Source of the DNA: Agrypnia vestita
Taxonomy: Eukaryota > Arthropoda > Insecta > Trichoptera > Phryganeidae
Direction: 5' to 3'
DNA length: 64,000 nucleotides
NCBI GenBank assembly: GCA_016648135.1
Contig: JADDOH010000482.1
Span: forward strand, 62,001 to 126,000
A program made the translations under genes and the position numbers. Below, piece by piece: positions 13,401-28,400 of this stretch. Below the pieces are notes generated by a model. It worked only from the letters and a program-made list of their open reading frames with translations. It was not told where the DNA came from and did not search any database. Positions within the stretch are counted from its first letter, which is position 1. Every line of letters starts with the position of its first letter.

Positions 13401-16400
13401 ATTATCTACGGAAATAGCCCAGTCGATTCCAGATTCGTGTTGAATGGACTGTTTGAAAGATTTTAGTAGTGCGTAATTCTGGCTGATTTTATCATCTCTT
13501 GACAATATAATGTTCTAGTTGTCCACCACGTGAGAAATATATACACTAAACCCTCTTCTTAATATTCAGTTTAAAAATGTATTAATTTATTATATTATAA
13601 AAATTATTAGTAGGTGAAAAATTAAAATACTTGGTTTTTAAATGTACCATTTGGCGGCGTGCAGGGCCCACGATTTAATTATTTTTTTGGATTACACACA
13701 TCCACGTGTGTGCATGTGTGTGTGGTATGTGTTGTGAAAATTGTAATTATTTTATGCTCGTGTAGTCATATGTTTAAAGAAAAAGACGAACGTACTGTTA
13801 AATTTTCATTGGTGACGGAAAATGAAGGGAAGAGAAAATGGAATGGACTTAAAACCTATATGTTCACAGTAGTCTCGTGAATTCTTTTCTAACAAGCGTA
13901 CGTGATCTTCAGTATGGTTACATTGTTTGTTCAATTAACTAACTAACTATTGTAAGACATCGAATGTTGAGGGTATTTACAGTGGTGGTTATTACGGTAA
14001 ATGCTGTGTAGGTAAACTTTGTTTGACTTAAGAATAAATTCAACTTTCAGATAACTTACAAACGAGCTCGACGAGCGGAACTTTTTCGTATGTAGAGGAC
14101 TTTGTACTCTCTCTACATATTTTATGGCAGTGTATATGAGGATAATATATTAAAGTATTAACATGATATATATATTTAATATCAGAGTTTACTAATTCAT
14201 CTCTGCTAAGAGTTAATCATTAGATTGTGTAAACCAAACCTTATTTAATTTTCGCTCTTATGGAATAAAAGACAATGGATACAAAACAATGAAATTTCAA
14301 TAACGGTAGGCATAATCGTAGGCCATTTTTTTTATGTATTGCATTCAAAAATACGTAAAATTATGTTTAAACAGTAATATAAAACTAATAATATTTATAA
14401 TTTTCCATCGACCATGTTTCATGCTCGATAATCTTATATCTTTTAATTGTGATTTTCCCAGATAATTACAAACCATTTAATCATGGTCTATTACGGCCAA
14501 TTAATTATGGTTCGTATTCTCTTATCCAAAATATTTGAGGAATGTTTGTATGGGAATCCATGTCAACGCGAAACTCGGGTTTTCTTCACGTATAACTTGC
14601 TTATTTGGCCATATTAAAAAGATTTTAGACGCAATAAGGCTTAAACTCTATGCGTAAATTAATAAAATAACACAAATGAACAATTTTGCAATAGCGCTCT
14701 CATCTCTCCATTAACCCCTCTATTCAGCGAAATTCTTGACCTCTCCTAGTAGAGAAGTATGTAATTAATAACATATTTTATGTTCATACTCATAATGACA
14801 AAGTAAGAAAGTTTTCGTAAGAAACAAGGGTTATGTTTTGAAAGAGAATTTTTAAAAATCTGTTTTGGATCCTCTCCATAAGGGTGTACGTCGCCTCACG
14901 GAATCCCCAAATAAGGGCTATAAAGCCGAGTATGCTCTGCGCCAATGAATTGAAAAGAAGTTTAAATAAGCGGATACTGAAGATTTCTACACGGAGAGCT
15001 TTTATAGACTCTAGTTTATTTACATTTATTTGAAATAGTTTTTCATAGTAATTAGGATAGCTATGTAAAAAACTTACGTTCTTAGATTACATATTACCTA
15101 AAATTATTATTAATGGTTATTTGTGAGTAGAAAAGTATTCTTGTTCTGACAAACCATGACAGAATGAAAACATTTTTTTGTCATTATTCGTTACTTCAAA
15201 ACAGAATAAAAAACATTAGATTTATAAGCCGGTTTTCCATATTTCCGGTAAATCCATAATTTACATTTGCGTAAATATTATTGTATCTGCTTTCGTGGGA
15301 TATAAACACTCCACTAGCCCGTAGGCATGTGCCGGATTGAAAATTATATTAATAAAAACATTATATAATAATACAAGAAAGTTAAAAATAAAATACACAT
15401 ACTGTTCCTATTATGTTTGTGCCCAGTGACTGTATTTAATAAAAGTTAAATTGATTTATAGCATTTCATGTCGTCTCCCACAGCCGTGAATCCGCAACTT
15501 TAATAATATTTTATGTGTCTATTTTATTTACATATTTATATATTCATTAAATTTTATTTTATTCTATTTGCATGTACGCAACATTATTAAAATTGTTTAC
15601 ATAAATTATTACAACATGCAATATAATTCATATAGTCAACATACATTTTTAAAACACACGACACTATTTGAATAATTCACATGATTCACGATAATTTATG
15701 CAGTAGAGAGTTAAGATATGAATGGAAAAGATTTGATTATTACGGAAATTACTTGAAAAAAGATTTTTTTCGTTGGTGTGGCGTAATTAGGCGACTATCG
15801 ATTTTTTGAACTTTGTTATAAATGTTCTCACCATGATATTATAAAAATTGGCCATAATTGGGTAATTACGGAAGGTTAAGCGTTATTTTTGGTGAAAACA
15901 CAAATTTATGGTAATAATAGCATCCATATAGTGTGACGAAATATTGGTTGGTTAAATTAGCTGGTTTAGTAGTTTACTGCAGATACGTGTGACCTCTGCT
16001 AATGTAATAATGGCTTAACTTTGTATAGACCATATAAATGCCTGTGTGCGTCTGTGTTTCAATAACAATTTAACGACCGATATATAGAAGAAAAATATAA
16101 AGTCATATGTCAATTTCCATCACAATATTGAATGTGAAAGAATGTCTTGAAAATAATGTCTGAATGAAAAAAAAGAATTTGATGCGCTACCAGTATGACC
16201 TACATAATACATATATATCAGTGAAATTTAGACGTTATCAATCTGTTAACTGCATTAATTATATTAATTATCCGTGAACGCTGATAATTAATATAATTTA
16301 ATGCAGTGAACGATACCGTGATTGCTGATTTAGCGCACCGATTATCAAAATTACAATGTTGCCAAAAATCTGACTCGTAAAATATATTTTTATTTTGAAA

Positions 16401-19400
16401 AACTATTTTTTTTATGTTACGAAGCTACATAAAAAAAAATTGGGAAAAAAATCGGATTTTTTTTTACTGTAAATAAGTTACGGACGTTACACGAAGTTAG
16501 GGGGACCAAAAGACAAGTATTATGGTAAAGCTAAGAAATACAGTAGAAATTGAAATTATAGTATAGAGATTTTGAAGGTTTTAGCTAATTGTTTAAAGTA
16601 TTTTTCAGATAAAATGACTATTCTTGTGTAGATGCAAGATGCAGACTTCAAAATCTGACAAAAAATGTTAATTTCACAATTGAGAATTGACTTAAAGTAT
16701 TTTTGTGTATTTTAGAATTATTTTATAAACATAATATTAATATTAAGGTCTTAACAACTTTTCTCTAAATTACACAATATAAAGCCGCCCGCTAGCGAGG
16801 GCCGATTAATGACGTCAATGGCCGCGCAGCGATCATCAAGCTACCCTCAGGGCCCAGCAGTAAACGAAGGGAGATAGCCAATTGCTTAACTGCAATAAAA
16901 TGAGATTTATCAAAAAAAAAAAACACTTTCTGATATTGCCCGCAATAATTTAGCTAGATCTTGAATGTATTTATGAGAATATTTCTTAATTTATATTTTT
17001 CGTAAGTTACAAGTTCTTAAGATTTTTGCAGTCGCCAATTTCGAACTAAGATTTCTTATCTGACTAGTTGATGACCTTAGCCTAGATATTTGAAAGATCG
17101 ATTTTTCAGAAAATTAAATAATACGGAATAATATCCTGTCGACAAAATCTGCTGTATTATGTATGTTTGGTTCGACTTTTTTGTAAAATTTACATCGTAA
17201 AATATATATTTTATATTTACTGATGGGTGATTTCGATCCTGGTTACGATCGAAGGAAGTGCAGATAAAAATTTTCCTTCTGCAAAAGGCAGGATTTTCAT
17301 TAAAATTTTCCTAAAACTTCATACTCTATAATATCCATTAGGAACCTAATCAAAACAATAATCACAGATAAATTTTTCAATCGCAGATATCTCATAACAA
17401 TCACTGTGAGATATGAGTAGCAGTTTATCTCCTCATTATGATAAACAATCTATCTCATACAAACTTATCTCATATTTTGCTGATTACGGGGGTCGAAGCT
17501 TTTTGCCAAACATTTTGGAACGATTTTTCCGCAAAAATTTTCTTTTACTTAAAAGTTGGTCAAGGCTCTAGTCCCGAAAAGGAAACTTTGCAGTTTACAT
17601 TCCGGGCTGTTATAATTGAACAATGTTCAAACTCAATTAGGACATCGTAGGGCGTGTCAGTCTCTTGTCGTTTCACTGAATGACAGATTAATTAAATTAA
17701 TTTCCAATTTCCTCTCTTGCTTTTGCGACTGTTTTCATTTTCGCAGAGCTGTTAACTTGTTGATTTTGATAAATTATTATAAAATTATTCTTCACCGGTG
17801 TTGGTGACAAATAACCTAATCCATCACAAAATAAAATTATTTTCTCTTTTGTAATTAGTATTTAAAATGGAGAGGATGTCGTCGGTTATTTCATGTGTCA
17901 ATACAAAACTACTACATTTGTTAAAGTTTTTTTAAATTTATTAGAGAAATCGTAAAAAAATCAATTTTTTTATTTAAGGTATACCTACATAAAATAAAAT
18001 AATATTTCAAAATAATTATGTTTAAAAAAATTAAAGAATAATATAAAATAATTAACCTATCGAAAAAATGTTTGGCTACTGCAGGGATGCAAACCCGGAA
18101 TTTTCTCTTATCGGGAGAATGTATTACCATGACGCCAGATAATAATTTAAGTTAATATCACATTTAAGATATAAGGGTACCTACGTCAATTCTTAAAATC
18201 GAGTATTTCATTTCTTTAAATATTTTTGATCGTTTTTTATTAAAATAGATAAAACATTCCACTCGATATGAAATTAATTATCCGTAAGTTGCAAGTATAC
18301 TATTATGCTTACATTGAGTATTTACTTAAAATTATATAATTAGTACGTAATTCTAAATATAAATTTTATCAAGTAACAATTTTCAAAGTATATTTTATTT
18401 TTTAAATATGTTGAGGATTCTTATTTCAGGAAGCACTACGTAAAAGATTTTTGGAATAGCTACACTTACATGTCTTTACTATAGTAATTAATTAAACAGG
18501 GAGTTTTCTTATATTCAAGAACACATTCATATTTTTCAGAACAAAGTTCTGTGAAATTTTAAAACCAAATTAATTAATCAATTAGAAAGACATACAGGAA
18601 AATCTAATTCACGAAAAATATTAGAAATCAATTAATAAAAATGAGAACTACATATAAGGTCGATATATTCACAAAAACATAGAGGGTTGCTATAGCTTAG
18701 TGGTCAGAGCACCGGCCCCTGAAAGAAGGTGACCTGGGTTCGAATCCCAGTAGTAGCCTAATATTTTTTCGTGAAAAAGGGAATTTTCATGTTCAACTTG
18801 AACAATTTTTTTGAACTATAGATTATAACTATAAATAGGTATTTTGTTCACGTCAGCAAGTTATTTTATCAGGTAATAAATTTATTTTCATATAAAATTT
18901 ACACATATAGATACACTATAAATAATCTCAGGCCAACACATTCATATGAAACCTTTGTATGTAAAATGTTAATGATGAAAAAGAGAAATTTGGGTGTCAT
19001 TTTCTGAATGTCTCGAATTATCGAATTTAATAGTGCTCAACATATGCATTTTCGTGTGTAATTAAAAACTGCAACTACAGTTTTCATTATAACTGTTTTC
19101 ACTCAAACTTTTGGCTCGCTCAAAGGCCTTGAAATATATAAATAACAGAAAGATATATTTATTGTACTTATTTACAAATTGCATTTGTAATTAAATGCTT
19201 TTGTTTTAATATTAATATAGCTAGTCATTTTCTAATTAAACTTAAAATTTCAAATTTATTTATTTTATAATAATTTAAAGATGGTAAGGAATCTGATAGA
19301 AAGCAATTAAAATAAAACAATATCACCTAATACCTACCACAATAAAACAAATCACCTGTGAAAAATCACTAAAAACCAATATTTTCAGAATATTTGGCTC

Positions 19401-22400
19401 ATTTGAGTGAGCCTCTGAAATCTCACACTGAAATCGGAACATTTTTGCATTTCCTTGTAGCTGTAATGAATCATGTCCAAAAATAAAATACTTTTGTTTT
19501 CGCCATATCTATATAGTGATATTCTCGAATATATGCATATGAATTATTATTTGAAAAATGCAGTCTATTAAACTCTGAAATGCTACTGAAATCTCAATTA
19601 CGTATTCAATAAAAGTATAATTTTTGTTTTCCACAGAAATACGAAGTTGAGTTCCTTCTGCAGCAGCAATGGTTCGACCCGCGCCTGCGCTATTCCAACC
19701 AATCGCAATACGAGTTCCTGAACGCCATCCACCACCACGAGGACATCTGGCTGCCGGACACCTACTTCATCATGCACGGGGACTTCAAGGACCCTATAAT
19801 ACCCATGCACTTTGCCCTGAGGATATACAGAAACGGAACCATCAACTACCTGATGCGCAGGCACCTGATCCTCTCCTGCCAAGGACGACTGAACATATTT
19901 CCGTTTGATGATCCGCTCTGCTCATTTGCTTTGGAGAGCAGTACGTAATAGCCAATTTGTCTCATTATTTTACCTTTATACTGTTTCTTGGAGATTCTTT
20001 GATGATGACTTCCTACTATTGATGAAGGATTTTCATTATACAACTTATTTTTAAAGAATTTTACATTACTAATGACCTGAAAAGGCGAAATCCTTGTTAC
20101 TATAAATGAATTCAGAATTTTTTTTAACACATCAAACATAAAGAATAATATAATCCATACTTCAATTTATATGGTCAGCATTTTTATTTGTCAAAATTAA
20201 GTATCAGTTTCAACTAAAAATGTAGTTTTTTTGTTACTATAATGAATAAAATTGTAGGAATATTTTTAGTCAATACTTAAGTTAGATTAAACCATCTATT
20301 TAATGTACTGATATATTTCTGAAATTTTGGCAGCCCTCGAAGCCCAGTGGGCATGACATTGTTTTCTCACACCGAGAGTTCCGGGTTCGATTCCCGGTGA
20401 CGTCACCATTAATATATGTGATTTACTCAAGCCTGGGTATTTTATGATGTGTTTCGTTTCTGTAAGTGGGCCTCTTGGCTTTCTTCTATATTTTATATCT
20501 CATAATATTTTCGAAGACTTTCCTTTAATTTTTCTATCAGCAGCAGGAATATAATATAATTTTTATTTCTTGAAAAAAGTTCATTTTTTCTTAAAAAGCT
20601 TACTAATTTTCTTGCATTATGTGTATGAATTTTTATAATCTCCTCATACAATATTCTCAAACCATTACATATTTGATATAAGTGTTTTATGTTTATTCTA
20701 GTATTATATTGTATCGGAATGCATAAGTTCAACAATACTTTTGTATTGCTTCAGAAACAAGAGGCTCGTAAAATGTTTGCTTAATCGTATAATGTACGGA
20801 TGGGTATCTTCGATTAACTAGAGGAAGAAAAATCAAGGAGATCTCAGTGAAGGAATTAATATTTTATTTAATAAAGCAAAGTGTTTTTCGCAATAAGGAA
20901 GACTAACCTTGATACAACCGAGCTCACTGTACTTATTAGAATTAACTCAATATGTTTCAGTATCGTACGAGCAATCGGCCATCACATACGTCTGGAAGAA
21001 TGACGAAGACACCCTTAGAAAGTCTCCTTCGCTGACCACCCTCAACGCATACCTCATACAGAATCAGACAATAGCTTGTCCGATCAAAGCAAGTTGGAGA
21101 GGTCAGACTCTTGTTTAACAAAATTTACAAATATTGTACTCTATTAACACTATTTACATTACATTATATATTAACCCTCCAATTACTGAGGCATTTTTTA
21201 AAACGTGTTGACCTGAAAGGTGTATTTTAGATACCTCTCTCAATTTCTGTCAGATCTGAAATCATTCTACATCAAATATTCATTCATAAAGCCCGTTATA
21301 CGTGAAACATATTTGCGCAATATTCTAAAACTATCAATACAAGAAATATACGATCATTACTTGTCTCATATAATTTTTAAATTTTAATACTTTCTTCTAG
21401 TGACACGAACATAATTTGGGATCTTAATTTCGAAACCAAAAACGGTTAACAATAACACAACAAACCATACAAGATAAAGTACACTCCTGTATCTGTTTCA
21501 TAGAATTTGTATTGTTGTTCTACATATAAGTAGGCCAGAAAGTGTCTGTAAGTAGGCCAGAAAGTGTTGCAAAATAACGGAGAGCTCCAGTCGTCTCGCA
21601 TCCACTGGACTGAAGCCCCATTATTCCAAGAGTGTGTGTTGGTGGTTCTATACTTTTTTTAAAACAGTTATTCTCAATCAATCAATATTCTTACGATTCT
21701 CAAACTAAGCTAAACTATAAAACCAGAACTAACTTCCTGGTGTCCTGAAACGGGGCTCGAACCACCGACCATATTACTAGCCGAACGTCACGACATCTGC
21801 ACCAACAAACTACTCAGAACCATTTACCATTTACTCAGGCCTCTGCCAATGCCAAATCTGCAACCAATAACATACTTCATGACATGATTTGTTCGCTAAT
21901 ATTTTTAAAGATGCTTTGTTTTATATAGGTATTTAGATTTATACCTACCGGTTTGTAATGTTTTCTCATGGTCTTACGCGCTTTTATCTCGAGATTCTTA
22001 TAATTTTGATTGTTTTTTTTCAATATTTTCATAATGATTGCTACAGCCCATTCAAGTTCAAGATACCAGATTACTGTTTCAATTCAAATCTTTCCAGTTC
22101 ATAAAATGCGGTTGAAATTCTAGACGAGGTTCTCTCTAAGACCTTATGGAAAGTCCTAGAGCTCTCACTTATCAGAATGTGGTCAGCCCTCTAAGATCTC
22201 ACAACTGTCGACCAACAACCTGCTTTCGTCAAATAATAAACATCAGTCTTAATGATGGATCTCGCAATGGGATCAGAAACGTTGGCAAAAGTGGTCGGAG
22301 ACACATGACAAATGACCCATAAAACTGTACATAAAAGATTCTAAGCGACGGCGAAAACCAAGGAACATGTTTGCAGATCTCTTCTACTAGTATTAAGTTG

Positions 22401-25400
22401 GTGTTAAATAGTAATATTTTCATCTTTTTCTTCCTTGCACTGTCCCAACTCATTGCCTAGGTAGGCTGTTGGAGTCGGCTCTTCTCGTTCTCAGGCTATA
22501 TCTTCTTCAGTTCTGGGTATCGCTTTCATCAGAGACGTTTTTCTGTAATATTTTGAAGCATTGAGTCATCCAGGAGTATTTCGGTCTTCCTCTGGATGAC
22601 TGGATGATGTCGATGGTCTTCCTCTGGATGACTGTCCATGACATTGCCTGCTTCACTATCTTGTCTGGTGGTCTCCGTCTTATATGCCCATACCATCTCA
22701 ACTGTTGTTCCTCCACCTCACTGTTTATGTTCGTGGCACACAGGCTACAACGAATGCGTGAACTTTTAATCCTATATTTTAGTGTTACTCCTGCCGACCA
22801 TCTAAGCATTTGCATTTCTGCTTTTTCGAGTTGCCTAGAGTTTTATGATTACAAAAAATAATAATTCCTTGCATTTATCACCTTTTTCTACACACTTTTG
22901 TTTATCTTCATTTGTGTGTCTATCAAGGATTTCAGTCTGTTATAGATAGAGACAAATCTTGTAATCAATATGTTGATCTATGTACCGACTAACTGTAGCT
23001 CTTAAATTTGGCTGAGAGACGTATACCTGATGACAATATAATAATCATTAAATTATTTTACAAAATCAGTTTAATTGTTTATTCTACTTTCGCCGTGGTC
23101 TTGTACTTTTTAAAGTATTTTTTTGAAATTGCAACACCAATCTAAATATTATTTTCCTTATGGTGCCATCTCCCATCGGAGATCGGTGATCATTCTGGCG
23201 ATTACAACTTTATTTACCGCCGCGCGGAACAACTCCGTAGAGTTACACTTATAGCAGTCCCTCAATTTCAAGAGTCATCTCAAAAGCCTCGACTTTGCGG
23301 ATAAGTTTTTGGTTTAGCGTCCATGCTTCCACCCCATACAGGAGAATGGCAAAAATATAACACCGTATAGGCTATACAGTATAAAAAATTTAAACATTAC
23401 ACAATTAATTACAAAACAATTATAACAAATCTAAACATAACACAATTAATTAAAAATAAAACTAGAAATATTGCGCAATATGTTAACCGTGTAAATGGAG
23501 AATATTTAAAATAAATTCAACTGGCATGAAATTAAAAATAAATATTAATGTGTTTATTTTCTTTCAGATTGTAAAGGACCTTTTTAAGATATATTAGAAT
23601 GATGGAGTGGACAAATAGCTAGAAAGCAAGAATCCTGAAGCTGTACCTTATTAACGTCCTGTTCATTCACCCAGCTTCAGAGAGACGTCAAATGATTTAA
23701 CAACATTAACAGATGTCTCTTCAGGATACAATAACAATATTCCTCTAACACCTCGTGAAACAACGTGCGGAACGAGCCGATAATTGTACAGCTTGGCTCG
23801 AGTTGTTGTACAACAAAAGAATCTAAAGCCTTCAACATCAAGACAATGCATCCTTCAATAATAATTTACACATGTTGCAACATATAAACCTTCCTCATCT
23901 ATTCCTCACTAATAATTCTTACACACCAGGATTCTTGCTCTTTCGATTTTTGTCTACACCATCATCTTAATTAATATAACCCGTACTTTACAATCAAATA
24001 AAATATGATTTCTTTTTAAAATACAGTAATTTCGTTCTTTACATTCGAACCTTCCAATGTCCATGTCCAATTATTAAAATAAATTTATTTAAGTGCAAAT
24101 TCAAAATTCAAATTTGACGCCAGCGCGTTGGGTTAGTTTAACTGCCGCCTGGTGGCGTGCAAGACCCACGCTTTCAGTAAAGTTTACAGTAATCATGCGT
24201 GTTCTTCTTTAATGAGTTTCGCTTCCTTCTTTTTATTCTATTACTATGCGATTAAGTCTAACCCCAGTATTGCATGGTGTCGGATGTTAAAATTTTATTA
24301 AAATACACGCCGGATTACTTTGATGGACTTGCAAAAAAAAGAATTTTTCGAACAAGCTCTTTGACATCTTCGTTTGTACTTGTTCGTATGTAAAGAACTT
24401 ACTGTTAAAATATGTGTTTATTTTATGTATATTATAATTTTATTTTTTCATGCTCATGTGTAAATTTAAATTTTAAGAATCACGCTTCAGTTAATTTAAA
24501 ATTAATAATAGATTAAGGTTCTATCATCGTTAAGAATGATTACCCACTTTAAAGGAATTGAAATAAACCTTTCAGGTATGGGAAGGAAAAATTCGATTAT
24601 TTTTACTGGCAATTTTCAGGCCTAATCTGGCGATTTAAACAATGTATTTTGACTAAACGTCTACTGAAAATGCTAGTTCCAAAATTTATCTAAATTTAAA
24701 TAATTATTTCAATTAGCGCTGTCCAACTTATCAAATGCAAACCGGAATATTGGTATTTTTATTCGAAAATTATTTGATTGGAAGGAAATTCCTGCGTATA
24801 CACAAAGCCAATAAGAATATAATAAACTCAATTAGGGAATTTAACTCACATCAAAACTCTCCTTCACTGTTGTGTATCGATTTATACATCAAACGTACGT
24901 TTTTTCGAATAGATACAGTACACAGTCATATAAATGCTTGCCGCATGAAGTGCTGGACGTTTAAATTATATAATTTTATATAAATGCTGACGTATAAGTT
25001 AAAATTTGATAAACTGAAAAGAAAATTTGTTAGAATTTTCGATTTAAAACCCAAATAGACTTAGTGGGTTGTTTCGAAATGGAGCTCTACGAAGTTGGAT
25101 GATCAAGAAGCGGCAGTAGAATGGCGCAAAGAAGCCGGCGGCGCTAGTAGTAATTTATTATTTATTAATTAACGATAGATTTATTAATTAACGCTGGAAA
25201 TTAATTAGCGATTTATTAATTAATGATAAATTAACTATTCAGTGTACAAAGTCACCTAACCCTATAAAACGCTATTATTTAAATAACACTATTTTGCAAT
25301 ATATCACTCGTAAATTAACACTTTATTGTCACAAGAACACTTTATTTAACATTCACTAGAACATCCAGTTTCCGCTCGTAGTAACCGCTCCGGCTTATTT

Positions 25401-28400
25401 CACCTCTTCCGGTAGAACTTCGCTCGATTATTCGTTTCGATATCTGCCGCTCCGCAATTTCATGACTGGGCACACCTGGCCGTCGCCTGTGACGCACTTC
25501 GCACTGATTTTGCCCGGTAACGAACTGTCAACGAGACAACAAACTTGTTAAACAATGGTCGGAATTGACAGTTGATATGTATATTAAGACACAAGTGGAT
25601 TTCTCAAAGTAAAACTCTAGTTTTCCCAGAAACTTTGGTGACGCTGACTCAAATTAGTGAACACATGATTTATCAACAGTTCATAAAAAATCTTGCTCGG
25701 CTTTGTTGTATTCAAAAAGTTTCACAGACTGGCTTATTAAAATAAAAAAAACAGCAATATACATGATGTCTGGTAACATTTGCAAAACTTTTTTTATTTA
25801 GTGCGAGAATATTCGAAATTGCGTACATCCTGGAAAATAACTTTTTTTGGGTGGGTCTGTAATTTATTATTCCTGCTAGAACTACTGTGCATGTTTCCAG
25901 CCTGTTTATCATCATTTCGAATTTCATACGAAGTTCATAAAAGCTACATCCAGAAAGCTCGTATGACTTTTAATTTACAGCTTTATTAACAAATCGTTAT
26001 GTGTCTGAGAAAGGCGTCAAATTGGCTATTTATGGAGCCTTCAATTTTTAAAAATAGTATATTGTAGTCATTGCCAAATCAAAATTAGTATATTCATTGT
26101 AACGATCAAATGATTTTTTTAATAATTATTTTTTTAACTGTAATAAATATATATGAACTTTAATAAAAATAAATTCGCGGTTGCCAAATGAATACTGCTA
26201 TTCGATTATTGAAACCCATTGGTGCATCCGTTTCATGTAGTTCCATTCGTAGACCATTATGGGTTATTAGACAGAATATTGAATCATAATATTTTTACTG
26301 TATACTATCTTAATTGAGAGGTTGGACATAAAAACTTACCTACATAACTCCATGAACAATTTTTGGCAAATCAAAGAATAATGTTTCACATCATGTTTAT
26401 AAAAATGACTTTAAATTGATACCTGATATTATGATAGTTAACTAATATTAAAGAATATGTTGTCATTCAGATTTTTAAAAAAAATGGTGATTCGGTATAT
26501 TTTGAAACTCAAAGATTCCTTTATTCAATAAATTATATGCTTAAAAATTTCATAATAACATTTAAAAAAATGTTAATGCTTTTTTTACAAAGTAATCCTC
26601 CCTCGTTTTCACTAGTTTTTGATGTATATAGATATTATAATTTCAACAACTAAGAAGTAAACTATAAAATTATTCACATAAGTTATTTATTATTTTTTCA
26701 AAGGGAGAACTTCAAAATCGTGGTTATTTATGTTTTTTTATGATACATAAATTAAAATTATATTGTACATCTCGGATAAAAAAAAATATATTCAATATTT
26801 GCAGGCCCTCAGTTGGACAGCGCTGAATTTTACTATTTCAATAATCTAATTTTATTTATGAATCTATTCAAGTTTCATTAACTATTTTAACCCCCCTTAC
26901 AATTACACTCCAAATTTTATTTCCCTTTCAAAAACAAAAATATAATAGACTGAAGCGTATGTAAACAGAACTTACCGTACTTAATAATATTTTAATAACA
27001 ATATTTTTATATGTATGTTTTGAGAACACAATTACTAGATTTTTTCAACCGAGGGATAATTATTATTTAAGATATGAAAGAAATCTCACAGAGACGAAGA
27101 TAAGGGAAACGTGTTTGGAATATCATATTAATTCGAAAGAGTCTCGAAAGGAAAGAAGAAGAAGAAAAAAAAAGAAAAAATTTTCACACCTAAATAATAC
27201 TTGCAGAGAAAAACCTTAAAAATAGCGCATTAAAATGTTCTAAAAGCAAAAAAAGTTAAAATGTACGAAAATGTTATAAAAATCTCTTCATTCAAACATT
27301 AAAATATATGTATATATGAATGCATGAATAATGTTTCCTGTATATGTAGCTTCGTCTCTGCGAGAATTCTACATTTTATTTTTATTTATATTTTTACATT
27401 TTTAAAGTGCTTGATTTATTTTTCAACCATGACGGAATTAATAAAAAGTTTAAATTTTAGGGAAAGTATGTTTCATACGTACGCATCAATCTATTAATTT
27501 AAAATATTTATTGTTTTGTAGATCAACATGTATACATCTCTTAATGTTTAATAATTTTGAATAATGTGTTCATTTTTAAAATGAACAAAGAATATTTAAA
27601 ATACTGTACAATTTTGGTTGGAAAACATCAAGAGATAAAATTATTATGAATAGGTGTTAAAATTTTCCTTTTTTTAATTAACTCTTCTTAGTGATGGCTT
27701 CAATGTTATGTCTTGTATTAATATGTTTTAATGTTTTTTGTATTATTTCAGATTTGTAAAACGAATTTCTCTAATTCCCCATATACAAAAATATTAAATA
27801 ATTTCTCAGAAACAATTTTCACATTTTTTTTTCACATCAATTTTCAATCTCATTATTAAAACTAAGAAATCTCAATACCAAAACTTGATAAAATATATAT
27901 ACAAAATTTTCTTTATTTTCGTAATTGGCAGCCAGTATATCATGTAAGATTAAAACATAATTTATAATTATAAACAGCTTACTAAGCGCATGATCAACTA
28001 TTACAGCAAATCAATAAGGAAATCTCTAACAAAATGCACATGTAAAAACTAAGCTCTTTGACGATGATCAAAGCATACAACTTCAGATTTTTTCAATTGT
28101 ATTTTTAATATTAAATAACTAGTTAAAATATTAATTAGGTGATTTTTTTTATTTTACGCTTTCTTACTAGGTTTTTCCTTGATATTGTTTATTCCTTTCA
28201 TTTTCCCCTCTCCTTTCTCTGTTTATTCGTCAATTTTACTATGTAAATGTTCATCTGTATTGCACACTGTAAATCATTTTCAATGCACAATTCAATGTCT
28301 GGTGACGAAGCTCGCTTATACAGCTTGGTTGGCTCAATTTTTTTTCAATAATATTACTTTCAATGTTTGTTCTTAATATTTTACTATTATTTATTATATC

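Larger units (their letters stand above)
7401..19636 (+). other. pHCl: pHCl intron E1-E2 (12.2 kb)
   Basis: Non-coding and AT-rich. It carries two opposite copies of a tRNA-derived SINE (7760-7932 and 11029-11201), short inverted repeats, a MITE (11313-11535), the left part of a foldback element (11981-12490), dispersed-repeat copies and a tRNA-like unit (18686-18758). Short open frames here have no family resemblance and look like chance. Confidence 0.85.

Noticed and set aside
18686..18758. Functional tRNA gene
   Set aside because: The anticodon stem does not pair in the standard register and no valid anticodon loop can be placed, so it is listed as tRNA-like only.
19598..19882. 94-codon open frame on the - strand
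   Set aside because: Complementary shadow of exon E2; the translation has no family motif.
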